Positions 1 through 12,562 of a stretch of 34,614 bases of DNA are shown one piece after another (position 1 is the first letter of the stretch; every line of letters starts with the position of its first letter). The DNA lies in the NCBI GenBank assembly GCA_000697335.1, contig JNEM01011182.1, forward strand, positions 1 through 34,614. Reading direction: 5' to 3'. Position numbers and translations under genes: made by a program. A model generated the notes under the pieces. The model worked only from the letters and a program-made list of their open reading frames with translations, ran no database searches and was not told where the DNA came from. The DNA comes from Conidiobolus incongruus B7586 (taxonomy: Eukaryota; Entomophthoromycota; Entomophthoromycetes; Entomophthorales; Conidiobolaceae).

Positions 1-911
1 ATATTAGATTATTTCTGTTTTAAAATAATTAACTTATTAATATATATTAAATTCAAATAAAATATTTTTTATAAATTTTTTATAAATTCAAAATCATTTT
101 AAAAGCCTTATGATTATGTTTTAATAAAATTAAGATAAAACTTTTGATGATTATTATTTGATATAAATATAATTAAACAAAGAATTTTTAAGAAATTAAT
201 TTTTAATAATTATAAAATTATATATTAATATATATAATTTAAAATCTTATATTTTTATCTATTTCATATATAATAATTTTGCTAAATCAATATTTTACAA
301 AATCAGAAGTTAAAAAATATCCCATTTTTTAATTGTGAAGTAATATGTATAATTTAATAATAAAAACTTTATTGATAATCTGATTAAATTAATCTAATTA
401 TTTATTAAATCAAATAATCTTAAGTAATCACTAATTTTGAAGTATTCTTTATTCAAAAAAAACGTAATATCAGCACTTTTCATTATAGTAAGTATTTTAA
501 GATTATTATATATTTGAATTATAATATATACAATATTGCAAGTATTGGAGTAATTCATTATTCCCTGAAAATTATACTTGATGGAAATAAAGAAATTATA
601 TAATAATATATATAATGGAATTAAAAAAGATATTGAATATATATTTTTTATGATTTTAATTTATTTAAGTAAACTGAAAAAAGCAGTGATTTGATACATC
701 ATAATTAAATAAAAGTGATATTTAAAATTTTGTCAGGAAAATTGGTTGAATTTTCTGAAAAATTATCCAGAAATTAAAAATTAAATAAATTTATAAAAAT
801 AGTAATTTAAATTTATTTAATATTTTGATTATATATAAAAATAAATTTCATGATACATTGTTCAATGAAGAGTTTGACTCGAATGATATGGTTTAAAAGA
901 ATTGCGATTGT
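1..911. other. AT-rich spacer, no gene seen
   Basis: This stretch is almost entirely A/T with stops in every frame. It holds the 3' flank of the THO2 gene, which ends at 912 on the minus strand. I see no RNA gene, repeat array or coding relic in it. Confidence 0.7.
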
Positions 912-3900
912 TTAATGTCTTTGCCGATTGTCTCTACGTCTGCCAGGTGATTGAGCTCTCCTACTGTTATCTCTAAGCCTGTCTCTATCATTCTGGCGAT
1001 TATCATTAAGATGACCTTGAATGGAACTGTGGAAAGGCTGGCGCTGGTCGATTATGTCTTGTCGCATACGTCTTCGATCATGACCCTGGCCAAATCCAGA
1101 TTGTATTGAATTCATTTGATAGTGGTCATCATATTCATCTCTCTGTCTAGTACGTGAATTCCTTGGTGACGGATTGTTATCCCGACGGTCATCCCTCAAG
1201 CTAGATAATTGTGGAGAGTGATCACCGCGACGAGTTGAAAGGGGATCACCTGTCAAGTGAATTACATTGGCTGCCAGAATGTTAGATCTAAGGCCGGAGC
1301 CAGTGATATTCTGGCGATCTGAGCGCATTCCTTGTGAACGGTTCATTCTATTATTTCGATCCCTATCTCGATCATTGTCATTTCTGGAATCTGGACCACG
1401 ACTTGACTGACCTGGATTGGAGGAAACTCTTTCAAGCCTTTGCCCTCTTTCTGATCTTCCATTTCGTTCAGATCTTTCACCACGCCCGTTAGTATTTTCA
1501 GTATTATTGGGCGTATCAGCTTGATCATCAGTCTCTTCATTGTCAGAATTCTTATAGATGCCTTGACGGAATTGTTCAAGAGTAACCAGATTAGGCAAAG
1601 TAGATTTTAAATGGTCATAGAACATTCTAAATTTGTTAGTTTCTAGAGCTTCAATTGCTTTTAAGTATTTTGCAAATAATCTGGTATGCTCTTCAGTTTC
1701 TCTGGCGAGAACAGGGAAATTTTCTGAAGTGAATTTAAGGAGTGTAGTAACGTTGGTAATGTAATGCTCCTCTTCAGTCGAAATCGCCTCAGATATGACA
1801 GCATGTAAATCTATATGCCATCCAACAACTTTTTTAGAAAAATCTGAAAAGCTCAATTTTTGTGGATTATTGGAAGACCATTTAGCAAATCCATTATAGT
1901 CAGAGCAAATAAAATTGGAGCTGTAATAACTTTCGCTTTGATGTCCTGCTTTAATAAAATCAAAGATCTCATTAAGAAATACAGAAAATTGTGTCGCTTC
2001 TAAAACGGTGAAAGATCTGAGAAGCGGTTTGATATTCTTGAAAATTTCGTCAATAATAAAGCAAGTGGGGAAGTTAGGAGCTTTAAATTCATGCATATTC
2101 TTGATAAATTGAGCGCAGAATAATGCATCGGATGCTGATAGTAAAATCCTAGGTAAGAGACAGTGTTGGAAGAAATTTTTAGCATAAGTTTCATAATAAG
2201 AATCAGTCTGAGTGTCTGGAACTGGAAACCAAACGTTTGTTAAATCCTTGATCTTATTGATCGATTCTTCGTATTTTTTCTTTTCACTTGCACGTTCTAT
2301 TGGTAATATTTTGATTTCAGGCCCAATAATATCAATTTTCAGTTTAGCTCTTCTGTAATCGTCATTGCGTGGATTGTTCGTTTTCTCCTTGGAACATTTT
2401 GCAATTACTTTAGCTAGATCATCCCTCTCTTTTTCAAGGAGTGCAATATAGTTTTTGTAGCCAATATCATGAAAGTAGATGTCATGAAGGGAGAGTGAAA
2501 AGAAATCGATATATAATTGAAGGTGATCTTTAAAATATTGTGGAACTACAGCTTTCAAATTTCCCAAAATTGGTTCTAATTGGGGTAAGATCACATTTTT
2601 AAATTTATCGGTGGGTGAGAGATTCGTTTGGCCATTCTCGCTAGTGTTGGATTCTTTGATGTTGTTAATTGTAGATATAAGATTGGGTCTTAATAACAAG
2701 AAAGAGGTACCAGGATCAACACCGAATTTAAGTACAAGTTCTTCAAATGTAGGTAAAGAATGGAAGTGAAATTTTCTCACATTAGAACTGTCATCAAATG
2801 TATCCAAATATAAGAGAAACATGGTAAAATAAGTGTCGTAACGCTCACGAACAATGTCAATGTGCAGATTAGATTCTAATGAGGAAATCATCTCTTGAAT
2901 ACGCTGGATAAAAACGACAGAAATGAGCGATGACAGATTAGGAATTGATTGAAAAGCCAAAAACCATTTGTCTTTGCTTTTACGATTGGTATATAGGTCG
3001 ACATCGGATTGAGATTCAAACTGCAACTTAAGGGCTTTGAGTTTGGGGCCAGCGGACATCGCTCGAATTTCATCATTGGATGAGGTCTTAGAGAATTCAA
3101 TTCCAATCAAGTAGTTGATAAGGCATGCGAGTAGATACATAAATTCGATTTTACCTTCGACCAATTTGTCAGCAATCATTTTGAGAAGAGGCTTAAGATC
3201 CCAATTGATAACACGACGATGAGTCATGGCAATAAATTTGGAAAAGCTTTGATACCAGGGGGCCATATTGATGCCATCCGTATTATAAAAGTTTGATGCT
3301 TTAGGATCATTATCAAAAAAATGCAAAATCATATAAGTAACAAGATCTAGTGACATTTCGCTCAAACGCTTAAAAGATTCGGATATAGCTGGAATAGTGC
3401 CATCTGAATGGAGAAACTTTTCAAACAAAGATGCCAAGCAGGGAAATGGACAAGAGAGTATCAGTTTGTTAAAAGCGTTGCCGCTTTGTGCTGCATTTTT
3501 CATTAATATCTTCCCGGTTATTTCTTTAATGGCCTTTTTGGATTTTTCGACTTTGAAACTAAGAGGGTCGTGTGGTTTGTCCAACAATCTCTTCCAGCAA
3601 GTATACATTTGGAACCTGCGTTCTTGTTCAAAAGACTTTAAAATATCCCATACATCAGGAGCTAACAACGTGTGGCAAGTAGAGAAGGAATATGCTGGAA
3701 GGATATAGTCAAGGAAAATGTTTAAGTAGTTATCTTTCACATGTTGTTCACAATCTGGACTCGAGATGATTTTTTTACATAACTTCAAAAGTTCAGACAA
3801 AAAAGAAATATTGTGACCAATATATACATCCAATATTTTAAGCCAATATTTTAATTCGGTCGACAATGAAATGGGATCAGTGGGTAATTTCTTTAAATTA

Positions 3901-5410
3901 TCATATGCTTTAGGTAATAACTTCTTTTGATTTGTATCAGAGTAAACGGAATCAATGCTATACTCAAGTTGGTTTTTTGAATCTGTAGTATCCTCGGAAA
4001 CAATTAAATTTTTTGCAGATAATTGAGGAGATTCGTTCATCATCATTTTAATCCTTTTGGCAAGGAGAAAGGCAGATACTTTACTGTGCATGAAAACTTT
4101 GTCATATTTTAGAATGATAATTTCGGCACGATCGATATCATCACAAAATAATAGAGCTTCAAGCAATTTGGCGACCTGATGTTCGTTAGTATGTTTGAAT
4201 TCAAACTGTTTTTTGTCTCCTGAGGTGAATGATGCTTTTGAGCCGCCACCATTATCATTATTAAAGCCGGAATCCATACCTTCCATCTTTTTAGCCAAGT
4301 CTTCGAGCGATCCTGAGTTTGCAAGGGCGTTATTGGGTTTCCAATGTACCATTCTTTGTAACTGTCTAGAAAATTCCCTATTCATACGGTCTTCATTTTG
4401 TTTATCGTAAGGTGCCATCTAAAACCAAAGAACAATGAATTAATGACGAAAAGTAGGATACTATTGGTGTTGATATGTACATCTGACAGAATTTGGTAAA
4501 AATCGACTAAGTTCTCTTGAATAAAAATTGCAACCATTAAATAAAATTCAGAACTCAATCTAATTGTCGATACCTTCTGAGAGGAATTTTCATCATTCTA
4601 AAAACAAATCAATAATCATTAGTAAATAAAAATACCGTTATATTCTATAATTACATAAGATTGTTTTAGTCTAGAGCCAATTAAAGATCCCAATAATTGT
4701 CTGTAGTACTTGTATTGTTGAGAGTCTGGAGAATGATTAAATAATGGTAAATTCTTGAGGAGATTAATATAGATATCCTTATGATCAATTATATGGTGAG
4801 GAAGAACCAATAGCACGATATCCAAAATACGAATGGGATTGATGCTATAAGTATCAGTAAGTTCCATTAGCTTAGCTGTAAATGTAGAAAGGTCTTGGTC
4901 ATAACAGGGAAGTGAGAAAATGTGATCAATAACAATCGTAAAACCCTGGCCTTCTTCTCTGAACAAGTTAAACAGCTTCTGTTTGTAACTATTGGTAATA
5001 TATGGTTTGATTGCCCTGGAGATTTCTTCTTTCCTTCCAACCAACTTCAAATTTACTAAAAACTCTGGTGAGAGTCCTTGAGCCATCTCCTGTGTCGAAA
5101 TATATTTGGTAGTGAGTGCATGTAGGCAAATATCTTTGATTTTGTTTTGTGCCTCGGCATCTGGATAAATAAGTAATAAAGTACTAATACAGTCTGTAAA
5201 CAAAAAAGGGAAATCTGGAAATTCATCGGAACAATGCTGATAGAAAACTTCCAAAATATCTAGGTTGAATATAGAATTAATATAAGAAGTAAGAATTTTG
5301 AACATAACTTTGGTGAATGACTCCTTATCCTTGACTTCATTCATTAACTTATCCATGTCTTCTTCAGTAAGGACATTGGAAGGAGTATTTTCTTGATTAT
5401 TCTCAGTCAT
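912..5410 (-). CDS. THO2: THO complex subunit 2 (THO2/THOC2 family), three exons
   Basis: THO2 is the large scaffold of the nuclear THO/TREX complex, which couples transcription elongation to mRNA packaging and export. Exons read on the minus strand are 5410-4655 (252 codons), 4597-4481 (39 codons) and 4418-912. Both introns (57 and 62 bp, GTAATT...TAG and GTACAT...TAG) are phase 0, and the product is 1459 aa, close to the roughly 1600 aa of yeast and human proteins. Exon 1 carries the N-terminal motif YKQKLFNLFREEGQG, like human YKQNKFNLLREENEG. Exon 2 encodes SSEFYLMVAIFIQENLVDF, matching the human helix after the first intron. Exon 3 has the Tho2 C-terminal block around residue 1040 (HCLLPRILLSASDALFCAQF). 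Residues 1266-1459 form an Arg/Asp/Asn/Ser-rich tail, probably disordered and nucleic-acid binding. The ATG at 4418 lies at the start of exon 3 and is not the true start. The ATG at 5410 is chosen because stops precede it and it gives the full N-terminus. The family call is sure; exact splice sites are inferred by eye. Confidence 0.93.
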
Positions 5411-8400
5411 TATGAATCAATAGATGAATAAGAGGGAAATGGAATTGAATAGTATAAAAATATATATCTTCAATTAGAAATTATAGTTCAATTGTATATT
5501 CAATTTTATATATCTCTTATATATTGATGTAAATTATGAAAATTAACATTTAATGATGATGATATAATAATATGAGCATGATTAAGTCAACATTTAAACA
5601 ATTGTGCAACGGATTTCAAGCTTTTTAATTTTATGGGATTATTTTTTTTTAATTCCAATTTGCTTAAAGAAAATTACTTTTTCGAAATATAATATCATCA
5701 AACAATATATTACATAATTTTAAATATTTAATATATTTATTGCACAGATGTCATAATTGGTAAACTATTTGATGCTAATAGAAATTTTTAATAAATAAAT
5801 ATAGACTTCAAATATGAGCTACGAGCCACTATGTAAATTTTATATATACATTTCATAATCAATATTGATTTGTAAAGATATTTGATTTATAATTAAGAAA
5901 TGTTCGATATTCATGGAATAATCCGATTATACAGGGAATTAATATGTGATTTTACTACTAATATAATTTAATAGGAAGCTTAAAATTTGGTTTGTAATAT
6001 CAAGAATTATTGTAATTTGTATATTGGTTTTAAATTTTCAAATTTCTTCAATTATTAATTTTTGTAATGAAACTTTTTTTTCAAATTTAATTAGCTATCT
6101 CATTAAAAATAGCAATTTAAATTTCTAGAAATATAAATTCAATCATGTCAAATTTGTAAGGATTGTATAATTTGATTTTAATTTACAGTTTATTATGATA
6201 TGGGAATTAATCTTATCGTAACTTATATATTAGAAAATCAAAATATGATTTATAACTAGATATTAATGATAAAGGGACAATTCAATTATTCAAATACTTT
6301 GATGTATATACTATTGTAATAATACTAATGAATAACTTCAACTTATATGGTTAATACAGTTTAGAATATAAAATAAGGAATATAGGGTATTACCCGTAAA
6401 TAAAACTAATCATTCTGTTATTTTGATATACTATTATTATAGATAATGGATAAATATCAAATATTTTAAAGTTAAAAATATTTCTATCAATTTGATAAAT
6501 AGATAATAATTAAACTATTAAGGAATATGCAAAATTAATAATCACAGATATTTACTATTTTTTGTAAATATTAGAATTAGATAAATTTAAAAATGTAATA
6601 TTTTGCCAATATCACCATGTTTTAAAATATTTATATTATAATCAACTAAATTAACAAAATATGTAAACTATTTATAATTGCTATTTTATTCAATAAATAT
6701 TTTAACCATTGTTCATCTAAACTCATAATTCAATTCATTAAAACAATGAATAATTCAAAAAATCAAATTACAAGTGACTTTATTTGGACAATTGATTAAA
6801 TCATAATTATGTTATTCAAAATAATATTATTGTTGAAATAATGAACCTTTTTGAATATCCTATTGTAAATGAAAAAAATTATATATTTGGTTGAATATTT
6901 AATATGAGGTTAATACTGTATTTGATTTATTTTAATATCAATTTTATACATTATTGCGAAGTGCATTTAAAAATTATAAACATTATTTTGAACTATTTCC
7001 TAAGTTTTATAACAATATTTCCATATTCATGATTTCAGAAAATTGATGTGAAATGTTATATGTCATTATTCCGACTGGATCAAATTTAGAATAAAAATAT
7101 AATAAAGAATAAATGTTATCAGAAAAATAAATTATTTTTTGATGCTTCAAGAGTGCCATTTTGTGTAAAGAGGCGTTAATATTTTGAACCAATCAAATTC
7201 AATATATTTATACTATAATCATTATAATTGGCTACTAGATTCCTTATTAAAATTTTACCAATTAACAAAATAATCTTGTATTTTCCCAATTTTAGTACTT
7301 TTTGGCAAAATTTTAAGTTATAACACGACGTTATTTTATCAATTCCAATATAATATAATTTTAAATATATATCAGAAAATAAAAAATTCTTAAAATATTA
7401 TTGATTCTTTGATAAGTTTGGCGCTTTTATGTATTCTAAAAATATTCTTATTATTTTTTTTATTATTTAGTTTTTTTCGTCTTTTTTGTGAAAAAATTCA
7501 TCTTCTTAATATTAAATTAATAACATTCGTTTATAAACCATATTTGATATAATAATAAACTTATGATATATATTAATATGTATAGTGAGAAATATTTATG
7601 ATTAAAATTTTTAGATTGATTTTATTCAATTTTTATCTTAGAAAATTTCATAATTTGTAATTTCGGAATAATGATTAATATTACAACCACGTGATAAAAA
7701 TGACTATTAAAATATTTTGTGACTTAAATATAAATTTAATTACTTTTATCTTACTACTATAATAAAATTACATAATAAGCGGTAGTAACCTATTAAAAAT
7801 CGTCCGTTGTATGCATAGGTCCAAAGCGAGCTGCAAAATCTCGAAATTATTCTCAATTAATAATACTTTCAGGATATTTTATATAACTTTTGTTGTATAA
7901 GCAATAAATAATGCACAAGATACGATGATGGGATAATGATCTAAGTTTAATTAATAATTTCGAACCTTCAACCTTTTAGTGAGGTACTGGCGTTATTAAT
8001 TAATTGCCAAAAACTTGACATGACGACTTAAATTGATGATGTTTGAAGTGTGATACAATAATTAGAGTACTATGTAATGATTTTATTCTTTATTATATAT
8101 CAATATTTAGTAATTATTTTCTTATTAATTATCATTATAAATCCAAGATAGACTAAAAATTCACAGTACAACTGTCAAAGAAAACAGGAAGGATCAAATT
8201 AATTTAGTAAAGATCCTTTGAAGATTGATATTATGAAAATAGGTAATCATATAGATCAAAATGATTAAATTTGTGTTCAAGTGCCTTAAATTCAAGTTAC
8301 ATGAAATCGTTTTAAACTCGAAATTAAAAAGCTTATAGTCGTAATGAGTTGGGAAAAATAGTTTATTTTCATGGAGTATATAAAGGAGTGCGAGGTGTCA

Positions 8401-8448
8401 AGTTTGTAATAATTAAAAATTAATTATTCCATTTCGGTTGAATTTACT
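5411..8448. other. 3.0 kb intergenic desert between divergent genes
   Basis: This lies between the THO2 start (minus) and the orphan gene start (plus), so it should contain both promoters. It is nearly all A/T. A patch at 7780-7850 is less AT-rich and open in one frame on each strand for about 25-29 codons, but I recognise nothing in it. I see no tRNA, repeat array or convincing gene. Confidence 0.6.
8377..8385 (+). promoter_or_regulatory. TATA box of the orphan gene
   Basis: TATATAAAG lies 72 bp upstream of the ATG at 8449, at the edge of an otherwise A/T-dominated region and followed by a GC-richer stretch (GGAGTGCGAGGTGTC). Guanine deaminase has a similarly placed TATA element about 80 bp before its ATG, which supports both as core promoters. 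Confidence 0.55.
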
Positions 8449-8820
8449 ATGATTAACAGAGGCTCTATCAGTTTGAGTTTATCCGATATCTCTATGGTTT
8501 CTGTTTCTACTACATACTCTATTGTCAACCCCAAACAACTGGGTAAGCAGTTTATGGATAAAATAGTTCGCAAACACACTGGAGGAGTTAAAAAGCGCAG
8601 AGCTAGCGTTCAACTTGATCTCAATCCCGAATGCTTGGAATCTATCGATGAAAGGTTACTTGTACATCGCAAAGGATTTGACAATCGCAGAAAACTTAGC
8701 GAAGAAGAATTTGATAAAATTCTCAGTGAAGGTTATGATACCATTGATGAAAAGCAAGCTTTAACATTGAAATTCTCTCTTACACCTGAGATGATCCGTA
8801 GTAACAATGTAATCGCTTAA
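8449..8820 (+). CDS. Orphan 123-aa protein, unknown function
   Basis: I do not recognise this protein. It is probably a real gene: its base composition is that of the window's conserved genes (many C/G third positions) inside very AT-rich flanks, it has a TATA box 72 bp upstream, and it ends in a clean TAA. The first 30 residues are Ser/Thr-rich. A basic patch at about residues 41-52 (KHTGGVKKRRAS) contains RRAS, the consensus for phosphorylation by protein kinase A, and could also act as a nuclear localisation signal. The second half is charged, with probable helices (LSEEEFDKILSEGYDTIDEK). There is no signal peptide, membrane span or cysteine cluster. It stands alone, with about 3 kb free upstream and about 1.9 kb downstream. 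It may be lineage-specific or fast-evolving. Confidence 0.72.
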   Translation: MINRGSISLSLSDISMVSVSTTYSIVNPKQLGKQFMDKIVRKHTGGVKKRRASVQLDLNPECLESIDERLLVHRKGFDNRRKLSEEEFDKILSEGYDTIDEKQALTLKFSLTPEMIRSNNVIA

Positions 8821-10689
8821 AGACTTTTATTATTCAATGTTTATAGTATTTATTTCCATGAGTTGATACTTATGGCTGGGATATAATTAGAAAATATTAG
8901 AAATAAATTAAATTAAAATTAATTTTTTATTGTTCATGTGATGCTTTAATCATTTTCAAAATGATTTACTTTTTTTAATTAATTAACAAATTATTTAAAA
9001 ACTTGAAATTAGTTTAAAAGATGGGTATTGAGAAAAAGAACTCTTGAATTTTCTTCCACATTCCAAACAACAACTTTGAAAAATTTCAAACCACGCTATA
9101 ACACGTGGAATCTTTGATTAACAGAATCTTGGATGTGAAATAATGTAGGTTAATTCCGCCAATCTGTGAAAGATTACACAAATATATATTTATCCTAAAT
9201 TTGTAATAATTACGCCAATCTTTACAAGGTAAACTTGCAAATTTTATAACAGGGAATGTTTAAACTATAAAACGCCAATATGTTTCGTGATATTACATTG
9301 CTAATTATAGATTTGATTGTAAGGGATTGGATGTTTTTGTTTGTTGTACCAAATTATTTACTTTTCGGAATGATGCCAAAATGATAACTTTGTAAACGGA
9401 TTACTTCAGTTTCAACCAATCATAACATATAATAGGTATACTTTTTTATGACAATTAGTCTATCTTTTCAAGTATATTATTCAAGTAATTTAACATTTGA
9501 TCAATTTAAAAATTTTTCATAAATTTCAAAATTTTTGATATGAAAATTCTAAAGATTACTATATTACTATTAAATTTCTTTGATTTTTGCTTCCTATAGT
9601 TTTAATCTGTTAAGTATAATTTATGACTGAATAAATTAATTATTATTTACACAATTTAAATATATTTATTTAACATTATCTAAATATTTGATAATTATTA
9701 ATAATAATTCAATTTTATCATCAAAATTATAGTCAATTTATTTTGAAAATTATAATCGCTAAAATATGACTAGTCAAGAATCATATTTTATTAAAAATCA
9801 ATACAAATTATTTTTAATGACGTTGTATACCTTGAAAAACATTAGTTCAATTTTGGTAATGATTAATTCACTGCAATAATATCAAAAATTTATATTTTAA
9901 CTATTTTAGTATATTTGAAAAAAAATCAGAAAATAATAATTCATGGAATTTGTCATAATCCCTTCCATTGACTATTTATAATTATTAATTCATTAATTAG
10001 TATTAAATAATAAATTTGAAAAACTAACATATATAATGTATTTCAAATTATATAATATAACTAATTTTTTAATTAACTTACTTTGATAAACACTAATAAC
10101 GCTCTTTAATTCTCGATCAGATTCTATGACTTTATACAATAAATACGAGGAAATATATTAGATCAAAATATCTTGTCACTTTCAAAGATTTAATAAATAA
10201 TATTATAATGATATTTAATATTAAACATTTGAAATTTTTCAATTATTATCAACTAAAAAGTTTGGAAAAAATTTGAATTTAAAATACTGTTGAAAGTATT
10301 GAATCTTATTTGTAATAAACACTTGACTAACTACCAATATTAATGAAATATATAAATTATATTCAACTTTCTAATCACCTAGTAGTGGAATAATAAATTT
10401 TAATAATATTTAAATATTTTCATCTTGTGAATAAAATACATTTTGGATTTATCATATTGATTCAAACTAATATCTTGATGAGTTTCGATTTATACTCTAT
10501 ATATATCTACTAAATTTCTCCAACAATTATATAAATCCAAAACTACAAGTTTTATTATTATACATAATATTTAATATTTATATCTTTTTTTAAAATCTTA
10601 TATAAAATAGTATCACTAACTATTACTTCAATTAACTTGAACTAAGTTTTTTATATACATTGACTTCTTACAGTTCACTAATATAGTTT
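8821..10689. other. Intergenic, AT-rich, with CCAAT-like motifs
   Basis: The first 500 bp are somewhat less A/T-biased and hold a palindrome (CCACG...CGTGG, 9091-9108, including CACGTG) and three CGCCAAT motifs. No ORF follows that would explain a promoter here. From about 9450 to 10689 the sequence is A/T desert. Confidence 0.55.
9157..9282 (+). repeat. Three spaced CGCCAAT motifs
   Basis: CGCCAATCT at 9157, CGCCAATCT at 9213 and CGCCAATAT at 9273 share a core in DNA where C and G are rare. They are 56 and 60 bp apart. CCAAT is the core bound by the fungal HAP/CBF complex, so these could be regulatory sites. No gene with an obvious start lies just beside them on either side, so the target, if any, is unclear. 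Confidence 0.4.
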
Positions 10690-11954
10690 AGATTTTTTGC
10701 TCTCATAATAATATTTTCAAACTTTTTCTAAGAGTTATTGATACAGAATAAATCAATATTGGTTATTTATTCTTCAAATCGACAAACATTGCATTCAATC
10801 TCTTGTTGTCAATAAGGTTTTCAATTTGATTTTGGAAATTCATTACTTGAGCACCTCCCAAAGTAGCAATTTATACAGCTGCTTAAAATGTTAGAGGTCT
10901 TATATTTTAGTGTTTTTCAACTTCAATAATTCTCTAATAAATGATTGCATATCTGATATTGACTAAAAGAGATGACGAAAATCCCCTACTCACATCAAAT
11001 CCTATCTCAATTTTAATGTTATTATCAATAATTTGTCCCAAATATATAGTTTTGAGAAGATGGTGGGGCATTGAGCTATACATGTGACAGTGCGCTTGAT
11101 AGTTTCAATTTCTACTGAACCGGAGCTGCAACAGTAGGACATAGCGGATTTGTTACCGAAGAGACTTACTTGCTCGAACACATCATAGTTTTTAGGGGTA
11201 CAATTCAGTAGTGAGCTAGATTTCGTCGTGACTTTAAGTGAAATGAGATTGGATGGGTAGGTCATATTGGTTGGTTAACTTGGCCAATCCCTTCAATAAT
11301 TCCATGGACCATGTGGGAGAGGATCTTAGAATATAATAGGCTCCACTAAGTTCTTACCTGTAAACCCTTTCCCTAATAAATCTTGAATAAATGTTTCAGT
11401 GTTCTTCGAACTACTCTCCGTACCTTCGAAATAATAATTTGGTGAATTGATATCCATATACACTTTTACAATATACTCACAGTGACACTTTTTTGGACTG
11501 GTCTAGCCAATTCCTTACTAGATTCATTATGGATGGTGCCAAAGTAACCTATCGCGGTTGTATAATATCTGACCAATTGATTGACTAACCTAGGATAACC
11601 TTCTTTGGTTACTTTAGGATCCTCAAAGCCGCTTCCGCTGGGAAAGTGTATTAATTCAACTAATTCGTCAAAAGTAAATTGAGGCCAGTCTAAAGATGGA
11701 GATATTGTAGTGTTTGAATATGAGGTTCAATATTCTAGGAATATAAATTTGTTTGGTAGTAGCTTAATATTTTTATTATTCAATTGATGCTGATGCATAA
11801 AATCATCTATTTCAGCACCTGAAATATTTTTGACAACTTTAACAATGGTATAGTTTTCATCAATTAACAAAGTACCATTTCCGACAACTTTTAATTTATA
11901 GAAGTGTAGTGAATAAATGACATTGCCTATAAAAAAGTTGTATATCATTAACAT
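10690..11954 (-). pseudogene. Decayed guanine deaminase copy
   Basis: Read on the minus strand from 11954, this aligns end to end with the intact guanine deaminase at 16153. The first 75 codons are still open (NGTLLIDEN against NGALLIDDN), then stops and frameshifts accumulate. Key residues are lost. The HIHAPQ zinc motif has become HIQTLQ. The zinc-ligand AHCC has become SYCC. HFAESH is interrupted by a stop right after HFT. The last recognisable similarity (act ctt aga aaa, like the TPLRRFEKFIM segment) is near 10700. A block at 11241-11307 is nearly identical to the live gene, while the N-terminal part is strongly diverged. It sits 4.2 kb away, head to head with the live gene. This is an old duplicate of a host gene and cannot make an active enzyme. 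Confidence 0.9.
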
Positions 11955-12260
11955 ATCTTTTTATATATTTTTTCTAATTAGCTTTTATTTTTGATGATTT
12001 GTAATTATACTGATTAAATTGAAAAAATTATGATAATCTGCAATATTGTATATATATATATATATATATATATTTTCAAGATGTCATCATAATCATTCTA
12101 TATATGTTTTCAATCACTAAAGATTTTCATTCTAATTTAAAAATACTCCATAATTTTATTAAATGTGACATTATTAATTGTCAACTATTATAACACCATT
12201 GAAATGAATATTTGATATACACAATCATTGCAATTTCGAACATTAAACTCAATCCACATT
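11955..12260. other. AT spacer with (TA)n tract
   Basis: This is the upstream flank of the dead deaminase copy. It contains a TATATAAAA-like string just before the old start, and an alternating TA tract at 12049-12073. Nothing else is visible. Confidence 0.5.
12049..12073. repeat. (TA)n microsatellite
   Basis: About twelve perfect TA dinucleotides. Similar alternating A/T runs occur at 13009-13026, 14505-14521 and 33123-33138, which is usual for DNA of this composition. Confidence 0.85.
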
Positions 12261-12335
12261 TCATGGTTCGATCTTAAGTGGAACACAAAATATTTCAGCC
12301 AAGTCCTCAACTGACCATAAGTCTTTATGATCTTT
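12261..12335 (-). pseudogene. Short coding relic, unidentified
   Basis: One minus-strand frame reads KDLWSVEDLAEIFCVPLK and then a stop (TGA at 12261). The residue pattern (an acidic, Leu-rich helix followed by CVPLK) and the richer base composition look protein-coding, but the open stretch is only 24 codons in a non-coding context. Together with the piece at 12563-12622 it may be what remains of one multi-exon gene. I cannot name the family. Confidence 0.3.
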
Positions 12336-12562
12336 ATTATAAATATTTTTTTATCAATAATTATACCCCACAATGGTGAGTAAAATATATAAATCTTTTT
12401 ATTACATCTATTACCCTTAATTTTATACTTAATATCCAAAAAAATAAAATCATATAATTAATTTTTATATTATATTATGAAATTAAAATTATTATTTTAA
12501 TAAATAAATATACTATATTTAATTAACATTTCTCAGTACCTTATAGCCAAACACTTGCAATA

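Noticed and set aside
912-4418. THO2 as two separate genes (4619-5410 and 912-4418)
   Set aside because: Both parts match consecutive regions of THO2, and a 39-codon exon at 4597-4481 bridges them in phase.
7007-7192. Minus-strand frame of 61 codons starting ATG
   Set aside because: No coding-like composition, no homologue recognised, and embedded in desert. Consistent with chance.
7780-7850. Less AT-rich patch, open on both strands (minus reads ILQLALDLCIQRTIFNRLL)
   Set aside because: Too short and ambiguous in strand. No splice context or similarity to name it.
7940-8000. GGTTCGAA-like box on the minus strand, possible tRNA
   Set aside because: No T-stem pairing and no acceptor or anticodon arms can be drawn around it.
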